Shown here piece after piece: positions 55,696-64,000 of a DNA stretch of 64,000 nt (its first letter is position 1; each line of letters opens with the position of its first letter). Made by a program: the position numbers and the translations under genes. The notes under the pieces were generated by a model. The model was not told where the DNA came from, searched no databases, and saw only the letters and a program-made list of their open reading frames with translations. The stretch comes from Alkalimonas collagenimarina (GTDB lineage Bacteria > Pseudomonadota > Gammaproteobacteria > Enterobacterales > Alteromonadaceae), in contig NZ_JAUZVZ010000003.1 in the NCBI RefSeq assembly GCF_030717845.1, forward strand, positions 147,973 to 211,972. The letters run 5' to 3'.

Positions 55696-56925
55696 ATGCA
55701 ACACTCCTTAGCCAGCCAGCGCATCCTGCTTGGCATCAGTGGTGGTATTGCTGCCTACAAAAGTGCCGATCTGATCCGTCGTTTAAAAGAACGCGGCGCT
55801 GATGTTCGCGTTATCCTTACCGAAGGCGGCAGCCACTTTATTACTCCGCTAACCTTGCAAGCTTTGAGCGGCAACCCGGTCAGCACTAGCTTGCTTGACC
55901 CGGCCGCGGAAGCTGCCATGGGACACATCGAACTGGCAAAATGGGCCAGCAGCATCTTGATTGCTCCGGCAAGCGCCGATCTGATTGCCCGACTGGCCCA
56001 TGGCTTGGCCAATGATTTGCTCACCACCTGCGTACTGGCCAGTGCTGCGCCGCTGTTTATTGCCCCAGCCATGAACCAGCAGATGTATAAAAATAGCGCA
56101 ACACAGCAAAACATTGCAACATTAAAAGAACGAAAATATCACATTCTGGGCCCTGCATCGGGTGAGCAAGCCTGTGGCGACGTCGGCGCAGGCCGCATGC
56201 TGGAACCATTGGAGCTAGTCAGCGCGCTTGAGCAAGCCAACACTTCGCCCTTGGCTGGTAACTGGCAAGGCAAGCGGGTATTGATCACCGCAGGGCCTAC
56301 CCGCGAAGCCATTGATCCAGTCCGTTATTTAAGTAACCACAGTTCAGGTAAAATGGGGTTTGCCTTGGCGGCGGCAGCCGCTGCGGCCGGAGCCAAGGTA
56401 CAACTGATCGCAGGGCCAGTAGCTTTAGCTACCCCTGAGGGTGTTGAACGTATCGATGTGCAATCCGCTCAGCAAATGCATGCCGCCGTGATGAGTCACG
56501 CCAGCTCGGCAGATGTCTTTATCGGCTGCGCCGCTGTCGCAGATTACCGGGTAGCCGAAGTCGCCGAACAAAAAATGAAAAAAACCAAACAGGATGAGTT
56601 GCAACTCACCTTAGTGAAAAATCCGGATATTATTGCCGATGTGGCGGCTTTGCAGTATCAACGGCCATTTACCGTTGGCTTTGCCGCCGAGACGCAAGAT
56701 GTCGCCCGCTACGCTAAAGATAAACTGAGCCGTAAAAAGCTGGATCTGATCTGCGCTAATGATGTTGCCAATCCTGCACAAGGGTTTAACAGCGAACAAA
56801 ATGCGATTGTCGCGTACTGGCCGGGCGGTGAGCTAAGTTTACCTTTGCAGCCAAAAACGCACCTGGCACTGGCTATTTTGCAGCTGATTGAGCAACGCCT
56901 GGCGCAGCAACAACAACTGACTTAA
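55696..56925 (+). CDS. coaBC: Bifunctional phosphopantothenoylcysteine decarboxylase/synthase
   Basis: 409 residues from the ATG at 55696. The N-terminal half is the FMN-dependent decarboxylase CoaC ([45 protein letters not shown]), and the C-terminal half is the CTP-dependent synthase CoaB ([25 protein letters not shown]). It carries out the middle steps of coenzyme A synthesis. The frame extends further 5' in the radC region but that is antisense to radC. The adjoining dut gene completes the usual dfp-dut pair. Confidence 0.95.
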   Translation: MQHSLASQRILLGISGGIAAYKSADLIRRLKERGADVRVILTEGGSHFITPLTLQALSGNPVSTSLLDPAAEAAMGHIELAKWASSILIAPASADLIARLAHGLANDLLTTCVLASAAPLFIAPAMNQQMYKNSATQQNIATLKERKYHILGPASGEQACGDVGAGRMLEPLELVSALEQANTSPLAGNWQGKRVLITAGPTREAIDPVRYLSNHSSGKMGFALAAAAAAAGAKVQLIAGPVALATPEGVERIDVQSAQQMHAAVMSHASSADVFIGCAAVADYRVAEVAEQKMKKTKQDELQLTLVKNPDIIADVAALQYQRPFTVGFAAETQDVARYAKDKLSRKKLDLICANDVANPAQGFNSEQNAIVAYWPGGELSLPLQPKTHLALAILQLIEQRLAQQQQLT

Positions 56926-56958
56926 CCCTAATCGTTAATCAATAATATTGAAGTGACT

Positions 56959-57417
56959 ATGAAAAAATCTATCGACCTGAAAATTCTCGATCCACGCATT
57001 GGCACCGAATTCCCCTTACCAGCGTATGCCACATCAGGCTCCGCCGGGCTAGATCTGCGGGCCTTATTGGATAGCGCTATCACACTGGAGCCGGGTCAAA
57101 CCGAGCTGATCCCAACCGGCCTTTCCATTCACATCGGCGATCCAAACCTGTGTGCCACCATCCTTCCCCGCTCAGGCTTAGGCCATAAGCACGGCATTGT
57201 GTTGGGCAACTTGGTCGGCTTAATCGATTCGGATTATCAGGGCCAGTTGATGGTATCGGTCTGGAACCGTGGCCAAACCACTTTTGTCATCCAACCAGGT
57301 GAGCGCATGGCACAACTGGTGTTTGTACCGGTCGTACAAGCAGAGTTTAATCTGGTAGAAAGCTTTGAAGAAAGTGCACGCGGTGAAGGCGGCTTTGGTC
57401 ATTCAGGACGAAGTTAG
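56959..57417 (+). CDS. dut: Deoxyuridine 5'-triphosphate nucleotidohydrolase
   Basis: 152-residue trimeric dUTPase: removes dUTP and supplies dUMP for thymidylate synthesis. The five motifs are present: [37 protein letters not shown] and [10 protein letters not shown]. The ATG at 56959 matches the E. coli start; a GTG two codons upstream is possible. Transcribed with coaBC and followed by a terminator. Confidence 0.97.
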   Translation: MKKSIDLKILDPRIGTEFPLPAYATSGSAGLDLRALLDSAITLEPGQTELIPTGLSIHIGDPNLCATILPRSGLGHKHGIVLGNLVGLIDSDYQGQLMVSVWNRGQTTFVIQPGERMAQLVFVPVVQAEFNLVESFEESARGEGGFGHSGRS

Positions 57418-57425
57418 TAGCCAAA

Positions 57426-57456
57426 ACAAAAGGCTCGTTTTACACGAGCCTTTTGT
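57426..57456. terminator. Bidirectional terminator between dut and dgkA
   Basis: ACAAAAGGCTCG...CGAGCCTTTTGT (57426-57456) is a 12-bp stem with a seven-base loop. The A/T ends give T-rich tails in both directions, which suits the convergent genes. Confidence 0.85.
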
Positions 57457-57458
57457 GA

Positions 57459-57833
57459 TCAACTAAAAAATCGACTGTACAGCGCACTGCCCCATACCAA
57501 AGCAACCAACACCATGCTTAAAAACACCGCTGCCGAACCCATATCCTTGGCCCGGCCGGATAATTCATGCCGTTCCAGACTAACTCTATCAGTCAGAGTT
57601 TCAATCGCCGAGTTCAGTAACTCCACGATCAGTACCAAACACCACACGCCAATCAACAGCGCAAATTGCTGAAAGCTTTGTGCCAGCCAAGCTGCCAGCG
57701 GCACCGATAACAGCGCCAGCACCGCTTCTTGTCGAAAGGCTGCTTCATGCTGCCAGGTAGCGGCAAAACCCTGCATCGAGCACTTGGCGGCTTTAATTAC
57801 CCGCCCAACCCCCTGGCCATTTGGCTTTTCCAT
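57459..57833 (-). CDS. dgkA: Diacylglycerol kinase, prokaryotic type
   Basis: 124-residue integral membrane kinase with three helices. It contains the family signature ELLNSAIETLTDRVS with the catalytic Glu region and ends in a last helix. It recycles diacylglycerol, produced during membrane-derived oligosaccharide or LPS modification, to phosphatidic acid. The ATG at 57833 is preceded by GGAGAG; a GTG one codon upstream is also in frame. Confidence 0.95.
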   Translation of the reverse strand: MEKPNGQGVGRVIKAAKCSMQGFAATWQHEAAFRQEAVLALLSVPLAAWLAQSFQQFALLIGVWCLVLIVELLNSAIETLTDRVSLERHELSGRAKDMGSAAVFLSMVLVALVWGSALYSRFFS

Positions 57834-57896
57834 CACGACTCTCCAGAAAACATGCTGGCACAGCTAGTCTAAGATCTGTGCTTGCACGGCGTGACA

Positions 57897-57979
57897 GGAG
57901 CTACTTTCTTCACCGGCTTCAAGGATCACATCCCTGTGCCCTTTCAGCCTGCACGGCATCCATGCCGCTGTTACGAAAG
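57897..57979. repeat. Structured intergenic repeat, copy B
   Basis: Related to the 33.07-33.15 kb element: GGAGCTACTT, TCCCTGTGC, TCAGCCT and CGGCATCC.TGCCGCTGTT are shared, with about 80 percent identity over 83 bases. The terminal stem GGCAT-CC-ATGCC persists, but some other pairings of copy A are lost. It lies in the gap upstream of dgkA and downstream of pyrE. Confidence 0.7.
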
Positions 57980-58101
57980 TACTCCTGACACACCGCAGTT
58001 AGGTTTTGATAAAAAATCCAAACACTTACACCGATACATATATTATTTCGCAACCTTGCTAGCATTGATCTTTTTGATGAAGGGATTATGACAAGTAAGC
58101 A

Positions 58102-58746
58102 TTAAACCACACCATACTCAGCCCGGTAGGCCTGCACAGCATCCAGATGTGCTGCCAGTTCAGGCTGATCGGCCAGGTAACTGATCAAATCTGTCAGGCT
58201 GATAATGGAAATCACCTTGGTGTTAAAATCGCGTTCGACTTCCTGAATAGCGGATAAATCAGCCTTACCCCGTTCCTGGCGATCAAGTGCTATCAATACG
58301 CCGCTCAGCGTTGCACCTGCTGCTGCAATGATCTGCATCGACTCACGAATCGCCGTGCCTGCCGTAATCACATCATCCACCAGCATGATCTTGCCCTGCA
58401 ATGGCGAACCGACCAGACTACCACCTTCGCCATGCGTTTTGGCTTCTTTACGGTTAAAGCAATACGGTACATCACGCTGATGGTGGTCCGCTAAAGCAAC
58501 CGCTGTGGTGGTGGCAATAGGGATGCCTTTATAGGCAGGGCCAAACAGCAGATCGAATTCCAGTCCACTGTCTTGCAGCGCCGCCGCATAAAAGCGACCG
58601 AGGCGGGCTAAGTCACCACCGGTGTTGAATAAGCCTGCATTAAAGAAATACGGGCTGACCCGGCCGGATTTCAGCGTAAACTGACCAAATTTCAGCACCT
58701 GACGCGCCAGCGCAAATTCAATAAATTCCCGTTGAAACTCTTTCAT
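58102..58746 (-). CDS. pyrE: Orotate phosphoribosyltransferase
   Basis: 214 residues from the ATG at 58746 with AAAGGTGG upstream (a GTG three codons earlier is possible). It transfers ribose phosphate from PRPP to orotate in UMP synthesis. The PRPP loop [13 protein letters not shown] and [16 protein letters not shown] match E. coli PyrE. Located 12 bases after rph on the same strand; the rph-pyrE order is conserved. Confidence 0.97.
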   Translation of the reverse strand: MKEFQREFIEFALARQVLKFGQFTLKSGRVSPYFFNAGLFNTGGDLARLGRFYAAALQDSGLEFDLLFGPAYKGIPIATTTAVALADHHQRDVPYCFNRKEAKTHGEGGSLVGSPLQGKIMLVDDVITAGTAIRESMQIIAAAGATLSGVLIALDRQERGKADLSAIQEVERDFNTKVISIISLTDLISYLADQPELAAHLDAVQAYRAEYGVV

Positions 58747-58758
58747 GGTTGCCACCTT

Positions 58759-59472
58759 TTACGCCAGAACCCGCTTCTGTTCATCGATAATGTCGCGAAT
58801 AGCGTGACGCGCCAGTTCCATCATGTCCTGCATTTCTTCAAAGCTGAAAGGCTCTGTCTCTGCTGTGCCCTGCACTTCAATGACTTTGCCGGTTTCTGTC
58901 ATCACCACGTTCATATCTGTTTCAGCATTGGAGTCTTCGGCATAATCTAAATCAGCCACAGCAGTACCTTTGTAGACCCCAACCGAAATCGCGGCAATCA
59001 TGTACTTCAGCGGATTGGTCTTGATAATACCCTTGCCGCGCATAAAATTAAGCGCATCAACCAAGGCTACACAAGCACCCGAAATCGAAGCAGTACGAGT
59101 GCCACCATCGGCCTGAATCACATCACAATCGATGGTGATGGTATTTTCACCCAACAGCTTTAAATCTACCGCGGTGCGCAAGGCACGGCCAATCAGCCGC
59201 TGAATCTCCATGGTACGGCCGCCTTGCTTGCCTCGGGCAGCTTCACGGTCATTCCGGGTATGGGTCGCACGCGGTAACATGCCGTATTCAGCAGTGATCC
59301 AGCCCTTGCCTTGTCCTTTCATAAATCGTGGCACGCCTTCTACCACGCTGGCAGTACAGATCACCTTGGTATTGCCAAACTCTACCAACACCGAGCCTTC
59401 GGCATGCGCAGTAAATTGACGGGTAAAAGTTAAAGGGCGGATCTGACTGGCGGTTCGGCCACTTGGACGCAT
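58759..59472 (-). CDS. rph: Ribonuclease PH
   Basis: 237-residue phosphorolytic 3'-5' exoribonuclease that trims tRNA 3' ends. Begins [38 protein letters not shown] and [25 protein letters not shown] are core segments. Length is intact, unlike the frameshifted E. coli K-12 allele. Divergent from yicC, the usual order. Confidence 0.96.
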   Translation of the reverse strand: MRPSGRTASQIRPLTFTRQFTAHAEGSVLVEFGNTKVICTASVVEGVPRFMKGQGKGWITAEYGMLPRATHTRNDREAARGKQGGRTMEIQRLIGRALRTAVDLKLLGENTITIDCDVIQADGGTRTASISGACVALVDALNFMRGKGIIKTNPLKYMIAAISVGVYKGTAVADLDYAEDSNAETDMNVVMTETGKVIEVQGTAETEPFSFEEMQDMMELARHAIRDIIDEQKRVLA

Positions 59473-59642
59473 AGCATGTCTCCTGCTGGTGCATTGATAA
59501 CGAATGTGGCAGCTATTATACCCAAGTCACCTCAAGATGCGAGCTTCAGAGTCGCAGGGTGAGCAGGGCCAAAAGCGGGTCATTGTTCAGGCTGCAACCA
59601 ATCAGGTATACTTGGCTTTTAAGTTCAGTTGGAAGCCCTACC

Positions 59643-60503
59643 ATGATCCATAGCATGACTGCCTTTGCCCGCCATGAAATGCAAGCCGACTGGGGCTCTG
59701 CCCAGTGGGAAATCCGCTCCGTGAATCAGCGTTATCTGGAAACATTCTTTCGTTTACCGGAACAATTTCGTAGTCTGGAAACCAAGCTGCGTGAAACGCT
59801 GCGCCAGCAATTGCACCGTGGTAAGGTCGAAGTCAATCTGCGCTTCCATGCCAATGAGGCGGTTTCGGAACTGAACATCAATCAAGCACTGGCCAGCCAA
59901 CTGATCAACCATGCCAATGCGCTGCAAAGTCAAGCCAGCCACGCTCAACTAAATATCATGGATGTACTGCGCTGGCCTGGCGTGATGGATACGCCTCAAG
60001 CTGATTTAGATGCCGTTCAAACCGACTTAATGGCTGGCTTTCAACTGACGATGAATGACTTTCTGGCAAGCAGAGGCCGCGAAGGCAATAGCATGAATGA
60101 ACTGATCCAAACCCGACTGGAGCAAATCAGCCAGCATGTCGCCACCGTGCGCCAGCACCTACCAATTGCCATGCAGTGGCAGCGTGAGCGTATACTAACT
60201 CGCTTGCAAGACATTAAAGCTGAAATGGATCAAAGCCGACTCGAACAAGAAATGGCATTTCTGGCGCAAAAATCCGATGTCGCCGAAGAACTCGACCGAC
60301 TGGATGCACACATCAAGGAAACCCGCCACACCCTAAAAAAAGGCGGCGCCTGCGGCCGACGGTTAGATTTTATGATGCAGGAGTTCAATCGCGAGGCCAA
60401 TACGCTATCATCGAAATCGATCAGCACTGACATCACCAATGCGGCGGTGGAGTTGAAGGTGTTAATCGAACAAATGAGAGAGCAGATCCAGAATATTGAG
60501 TAA
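59643..60503 (+). CDS. yicC: YicC endoribonuclease family protein
   Basis: 286 residues from the ATG at 59643 (GGAAG upstream). The N-terminal YicC domain (MIHSMTAFARHE, SVNQRYLETFFRLPE) and the DUF1732 C-terminal domain (DRLDAHIKETRHTLKKGGACGRRLDFMMQEFNREANTLSSK) are complete, so the gene is intact. YicC acts as an endoribonuclease on small RNAs in E. coli. The 3' end serves as an integration site in mobilizable genomic islands, and an integrase follows here. Confidence 0.95.
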   Translation: MIHSMTAFARHEMQADWGSAQWEIRSVNQRYLETFFRLPEQFRSLETKLRETLRQQLHRGKVEVNLRFHANEAVSELNINQALASQLINHANALQSQASHAQLNIMDVLRWPGVMDTPQADLDAVQTDLMAGFQLTMNDFLASRGREGNSMNELIQTRLEQISQHVATVRQHLPIAMQWQRERILTRLQDIKAEMDQSRLEQEMAFLAQKSDVAEELDRLDAHIKETRHTLKKGGACGRRLDFMMQEFNREANTLSSKSISTDITNAAVELKVLIEQMREQIQNIE

Positions 60504-60583
60504 TGTCTACCGGCATCCATAAAAGTACATTACAAAATAAATATCAACAACTTAATTTAAACCATAGTCCACGCAAATCCACC

Positions 60584-60665
60584 TTCACCCACCGAAAGCC
60601 AAGCATAAATGGTGGGTAAAGTGGTGAGTATGCTAGACTATCTCAGATGTTTATTGGTGGGTAAA
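60584..60665. repeat. Repeated GGTGGGT sites between yicC and the integrase
   Basis: Three copies of a GGTGGGTRAA-type sequence: inverted at 60584-60593 (TTCACCCACC), direct at 60611-60620 and 60656-60665 (both GGTGGGTAAA), with a GGTGAGTA variant at 60622-60629. They could be integrase arm sites or its own regulatory sites next to the attachment end. The attachment core itself would overlap the yicC 3' end but cannot be fixed without the far junction. Confidence 0.55.
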
Positions 60666-60701
60666 ATTACCTGCGTGTAACTGACTGATTTGAGAGGGAC
60701 T

Positions 60702-61916
60702 ATGGGTAGCCTGACTGCAAAGAAAGTTGAATCCTTAATCAAGGGTGAGCCTGGCCGGTACGCGGATGGTGAAGGCCTTTATTTATGCGTACCCAAATCA
60801 GGTAAGCCATTTTGGTTTCTGCGCTATACGGCCAGCGGCAAGCGTCGGGAAATGACATTAGGCCAATGTGCCCATATGTCATTGTCTGAAGCACGGGCCG
60901 AGGCAGTAACGCAAAAAAAGCATCTGGTAGTGGAGAAAGTAGATCCACTGTTTCTGAAACAGCGTGCCAAGCAGCACAAAATGCAAACGGTAGACGACTT
61001 ATTTGTCGACTGGCACAAAGGCAATGTGAAGCGGCTAAAACACCCGAATATTCCAGAGCGTGTGTACCGTAAAGACATAGCCCCGCATATTGGCGCTGCC
61101 GCCCCCAGCAAAGTGGTAGCGCGGGACATTCAGTACATCATCGAAACCATCACCGACTCTGGCCGGCCAACCATCGCTAACGATGCCCTGCTCTATTTAA
61201 AGCAACTGTTTAACCACGGCATAAAGCTGGATGTGGTGGGTGCCAACCCAGCCAGCGCCTTTTCGGTCAGCGATGCTGGTGGCGTAGAACAAAGCAAGGA
61301 TCGGGCGCTCAGCATGGCAGAACTAACACGTGTGTTTGAAGTTTTCCGGGAAAATAAGGATAGTTTTGCCAGAGAGAACTACCTGGCCTGTGCACTGCTG
61401 CTCACGCTGGGCGTGCGCAAAAGTGAGCTAACAGAAGCCAGTTGGCAAGAGATCGATTTGGAGGCGGGAGTGTGGGAGTTGCCAAAGGAGCGTAGCAAAT
61501 CCGGTGTGGGTATCAGCATCCCACTACCAGAGTTATGCATCAATTGGTTTAAAGAATTGCAGATCAGGGCTGCAGGGTCGCCCTACGTGTTTCCCAACCG
61601 ACGCAGCAGCAAGCGCCCGTTTATGGGGCCAGACACCCTAAACCGGGCCATCACCAAGCTGTTTGGTCATGAAGCCGGCAAAAAAAAACAACCACCCAAC
61701 AAAATGGGTGATATCGCACACTTCACAGTGCACGACCTGCGCCGCACCTGCCGTACCCTGCTGGCACAACTGGGCGTACCTGGCCATGTGGCAGAGCGGT
61801 GCTTAAACCATAAGCTGAAAGGCGTTGAGGGGATTTATAATAAGCATGATTATTTTGAGGAGCGGAAGGAGGCTTTGGGTAAGTTGTCAAAGCATCTAAT
61901 ACCAATCTTAGAGTAA
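60702..61916 (+). CDS. int: Tyrosine recombinase/integrase (P4-type)
   Basis: 404 residues from the ATG at 60702 (GAGAGGGAC upstream). A DUF4102 arm-binding N-terminal domain (LTAKKVESL, ADGEGLYLCV, GKRREMTLGQ) is followed by the catalytic domain with Arg239 (GVRKSE), His334 and Arg337 (HDLRRT), His360 (LNHKL) and Tyr369 (EGIYNKHDY). All catalytic residues are present, so it is probably active. Position next to yicC suggests an IntYicC-like island integrase, as in the mobilizable islands moved by SXT/R391 elements. Confidence 0.95.
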   Translation: MGSLTAKKVESLIKGEPGRYADGEGLYLCVPKSGKPFWFLRYTASGKRREMTLGQCAHMSLSEARAEAVTQKKHLVVEKVDPLFLKQRAKQHKMQTVDDLFVDWHKGNVKRLKHPNIPERVYRKDIAPHIGAAAPSKVVARDIQYIIETITDSGRPTIANDALLYLKQLFNHGIKLDVVGANPASAFSVSDAGGVEQSKDRALSMAELTRVFEVFRENKDSFARENYLACALLLTLGVRKSELTEASWQEIDLEAGVWELPKERSKSGVGISIPLPELCINWFKELQIRAAGSPYVFPNRRSSKRPFMGPDTLNRAITKLFGHEAGKKKQPPNKMGDIAHFTVHDLRRTCRTLLAQLGVPGHVAERCLNHKLKGVEGIYNKHDYFEERKEALGKLSKHLIPILE

Positions 61917-62064
61917 CTCATGCGGTACTTATGCTTGAAAGATGAGCTTAAAATCATCAAAGATCATGGTATTTAAGCGTCAAAAAAGCTATTTTAAGCA
62001 ACATAAAGATATTCTTGCTATTTAATCTTCATTTTGAATAGCATTTTGTTATTTGAGGTGCATA

Positions 62065-62268
62065 TTGATTAAGTGTCACTTAGCAAGACTCATGGGTGAA
62101 CACAAAATGAAAGTGGTCGATGTAGCTCGGAAAACAGGGCTAAATCGCAGCACAATCACCTTACTTTATAAAGAAACCGCACAGCGCGCTGACTTCGACA
62201 CCATCGACAAGCTCTGTGATTTATTCCACTGCAAGGTGGAAGACTTGTTTGAAAAAGTTGCCCCTTAG
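62065..62268 (+). CDS. Cro/C1-family helix-turn-helix regulator
   Basis: 67 residues, if the TTG at 62065 with GAGGTG four bases upstream is the start; this gives MIKCHLARLMGEHKMKVVDVARKTGLNRSTITLLYKE, an almost standard XRE form. A TTG at 62053 is also open. The HTH is at about 15-45. A small island regulator, possibly for the integrase or for the defence genes beyond. Downstream gene by eight bases. Confidence 0.85.
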   Translation: MIKCHLARLMGEHKMKVVDVARKTGLNRSTITLLYKETAQRADFDTIDKLCDLFHCKVEDLFEKVAP

Positions 62269-62276
62269 GAGCCGAT

Positions 62277-62471
62277 ATGTCTGAGTCTTATGAAGAAGAG
62301 TTTTTGGGCTACACCATCTATGTGGAAATTTCTGCAGACCACTATAATCCGGCTTACAGCTGGTCTGTCTGCAAAGACGACATTGAATATGATGCTGGAT
62401 TATCATTCTCAAGAGATGATGCCATTGCCGATGCTGAACAAGTGATAAAAAATTTATCTAGGGTAAAGTGA
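62277..62471 (+). CDS. Small protein of unknown function
   Basis: 64-residue acidic protein (MSESYEEEFLGYTIYVEISAD) with AGGAGCCGAT just before the ATG. No family recognised. It follows the XRE gene by eight bases and converges on the methyltransferase, so it probably forms a two-gene transcript with the regulator. Confidence 0.65.
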   Translation: MSESYEEEFLGYTIYVEISADHYNPAYSWSVCKDDIEYDAGLSFSRDDAIADAEQVIKNLSRVK

Positions 62472-62513
62472 ACTTAAGCAGTTTAAGTTTAATAGAGGCT
62501 TTAACGCTTTAAG

Positions 62514-63545
62514 TTAAGTTATAGTTTTAATATGCTCCTTTATGCTTAATCCAACGACTTCGCCTAACCTTACAGGAACAGCATTGCCGATCATTCTTCC
62601 CAAAGCTGCCATTTGAATATCTGCTTGACTCTCTGCAAATTGATAACTATCAGGGAAAGATTGTAATATTGCGGCTTCTCTAAATGAAATCGCACGATCT
62701 TGCGACGGATGCCCAAAGCGACCGTTGCCATAACCGTAACATTGCGTAGTCATGGTTGGACTGGGTTCATTCCATGCCATACGCCCATATACACTCGAAT
62801 AGCCTCTACCTGAATCTTTTAGATGACATTTAGCAACCAGTTCATTGGGCCAGTCGCGCCAGGTTCCATTAGGTTTAGAAGCTCGGATTCGTTTCAAATT
62901 AATTTCGGTCAACCCCCCTGCACGATGAAGAGGATCATCAGGGTGCACCTCACCTGCTTTTAACTCTGGAAGATGAGAAATCGCATCATAGACAGTTTGA
63001 TATTCACTTGGTTTATGTGTAGCAGGAATAATGTCTATGTTTCCCATTCTAGAGGCAACTAAGACTAAACGCCGTCGCGTTTGAGCCATGCCATAATCAG
63101 GGCAAAACACAACTTTATCTTTGACACTATAGCCTGAGTCAATTAGTTTCGATTTGAACTCTAAATATACTCCATGCTTGAGCAACTCTGGCACATTTTC
63201 CATTGTAACTAAATCAGGCAAAATCTCATCTATAAGTCGAGAGAAGTGGTACAACAAGCCCCAGCGTTCATCCCTTGGGCGCCCTTGAGAGTATTTTGAA
63301 AATGGCTGGCATGGGGCACAACCCGCTAGTAATTTGATCGCACCAGAAGGATAAAAACTTAATAATTCTGCACCTGAGATTTCGGAAACACTTTTATGCA
63401 GAAATACGGCGTTGTTGTTGACTTCATAAGGAAATTTACATGCTAGATCGATATCGACTCCTGCTTTAACGGTAATACCGGTTTTTTTTAGGCCATGAGT
63501 AAGTCCCCCTGCACCGCAAAAAAGATCAACACCTACGACTTGCAT
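62514..63545 (-). CDS. drmMII: DNA cytosine-5 methyltransferase, probable DISARM DrmMII
   Basis: 343 residues from the ATG at 63545 (the TTG at 63566 is also open). The C5 motifs are in order: DLFCGAGGLTHG (I), GCAPCQPFS (IV, catalytic Cys), MENVPEL (VI), QTRRRLVLV (VIII), and IGNAVPVRLGEVVG (X). The target-recognition region (about 195-290) is short. It follows the phospholipase-D-like gene by 63 bases on the same strand. In class 2 DISARM, drmMII marks host DNA by C5 methylation and stands next to drmC; that context supports the assignment, but an orphan methylase cannot be excluded. Confidence 0.85.
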   Translation of the reverse strand: MQVVGVDLFCGAGGLTHGLKKTGITVKAGVDIDLACKFPYEVNNNAVFLHKSVSEISGAELLSFYPSGAIKLLAGCAPCQPFSKYSQGRPRDERWGLLYHFSRLIDEILPDLVTMENVPELLKHGVYLEFKSKLIDSGYSVKDKVVFCPDYGMAQTRRRLVLVASRMGNIDIIPATHKPSEYQTVYDAISHLPELKAGEVHPDDPLHRAGGLTEINLKRIRASKPNGTWRDWPNELVAKCHLKDSGRGYSSVYGRMAWNEPSPTMTTQCYGYGNGRFGHPSQDRAISFREAAILQSFPDSYQFAESQADIQMAALGRMIGNAVPVRLGEVVGLSIKEHIKTIT

Positions 63546-63608
63546 ATAACCATACCAAAAATCCAAAATTGGATTATAAGCAAATATATCTTAAACATCG
63601 AGGTCTAA

Positions 63609-64000
63609 TTACTCCACTGGCTGAATAATTTTTAATTCATACAAGGCCCACAAATGTCTAGCAAGGTTTTGTACAAAAGCCCCCCCACGTAGTAATACTC
63701 CAACTTCAATGTTTTTTTCCATTGCATACTGCGTAATGTTTGCGCTTGTAATTAAACAAGTTTTTTCATCGGCTATCGCGATTTTTGCGTGCACTTTACC
63801 ATCTTCGAACCCAGTGTCTTTTGTAGCCCAGTAAACAAATTCACACGTAGGGAGTTTTTTTCTTGTCGCTGCAATAACGTCAAGTCCTAAGCTACCTCCA
63901 AAGTCTTTTGAGGATTCGAGCAAAATTAGAATTCTCACTCTTCTAGCTGCGGCATCATTCAAAGCATTTAAAATTGACGGCACTTTATAAGCAACAAAAC
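63609..64000 (-). CDS. drmC: Phospholipase-D-like protein, probable DISARM DrmC, 5' end outside window
   Basis: The frame is open to the window edge; the GTG at 63983 is only an internal codon (upstream codons FVAYK continue the family sequence). It shows ILNALNDAAARRVRILILLESS and the PLD HKD-type motif VHAKIAIADEKTCLITSANIT, followed by the shared C-terminal GVLLRGGAFVQNLARHLW. One HKD half is visible, as expected for the C-terminal half. DrmC is the dispensable phospholipase-D family member of DISARM. The 5' part and neighbouring drmB/drmA genes would be to the right. Confidence 0.8.
   Translation of the reverse strand, partial: FVAYKVPSILNALNDAAARRVRILILLESSKDFGGSLGLDVIAATRKKLPTCEFVYWATKDTGFEDGKVHAKIAIADEKTCLITSANITQYAMEKNIEVGVLLRGGAFVQNLARHLWALYELKIIQPVE

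Overview
The window is a chromosomal segment of a Gram-negative gammaproteobacterium. The evidence is the gene order murA-ibaG-mlaBCDEF / cax-kdsD-kdsC-lptCAB-rpoN-hpf-ptsN-rapZ-ptsO, the sspAB-petABC-rpsI-rplM-zapE block, the degQ-degS pair, and protein sequences close to Enterobacteria, Vibrio and Alteromonas homologues. A complete Mrp-type Na+/H+ antiporter and a TPP-riboswitch TonB/PnuT thiamine salvage operon suggest an aquatic, possibly alkali- or salt-tolerant member of the Alteromonadales or a related group (inference; no 16S is present). No rRNA, tRNA or CRISPR array was seen.

Layout. 0-0.6 kb: the 5' part of an iron-binding ABC transporter protein with a Fur-like box over its promoter. 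0.8-6.7 kb: mnhABCDEFG antiporter operon, then mgsA on the other strand. 7.2-8.3 kb: a lone family 2 glycosyltransferase. 8.3-10.9 kb: divergent ilvC and ilvY with an IlvY-type operator. 11-17 kb: minus-strand sspAB, petABC (cytochrome bc1), rplM-rpsI and zapE. 17.2-20.4 kb: zapG, degQ, degS. 20.4-25 kb: minus-strand murA-ibaG-mlaBCDEF (cell wall and outer-membrane lipid asymmetry). 25.2-33 kb: a plus-strand series for KDO/LPS export and the sigma54/nitrogen-PTS genes. 33-39.7 kb: an oligopeptidase and a riboswitch-controlled thiamine uptake operon.

39.8-47.9 kb is the least conventional chromosomal part. A three-gene cassette occurs twice: a secreted six-cysteine protein with a Gly- or Pro-rich linker, a small two-helix membrane protein, and a ~550-residue membrane-anchored protein. 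Between the copies lie a Fic AMPylase-like gene, closely coupled to copy 1, and a broken lipoprotein phosphodiesterase gene. I do not recognise the cassette as a described system.

47.9-60.5 kb returns to ordinary genes: mgtE, a pair of DUF432-like and MscS genes, a small Omp85-like barrel, mutM, rpmBG, radC, coaBC, dut, dgkA, pyrE, rph and yicC.

From 60.5 kb to the right edge a genomic island begins directly after the 3' end of yicC: a tyrosine integrase, a Cro-like regulator, a small unknown gene, then on the minus strand a phospholipase-D-like gene (cut by the edge) and a DNA cytosine-5 methyltransferase. The last two, in that order, match the drmC-drmMII end of a class 2 DISARM anti-phage system. 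The rest of the system would lie beyond base 64000.
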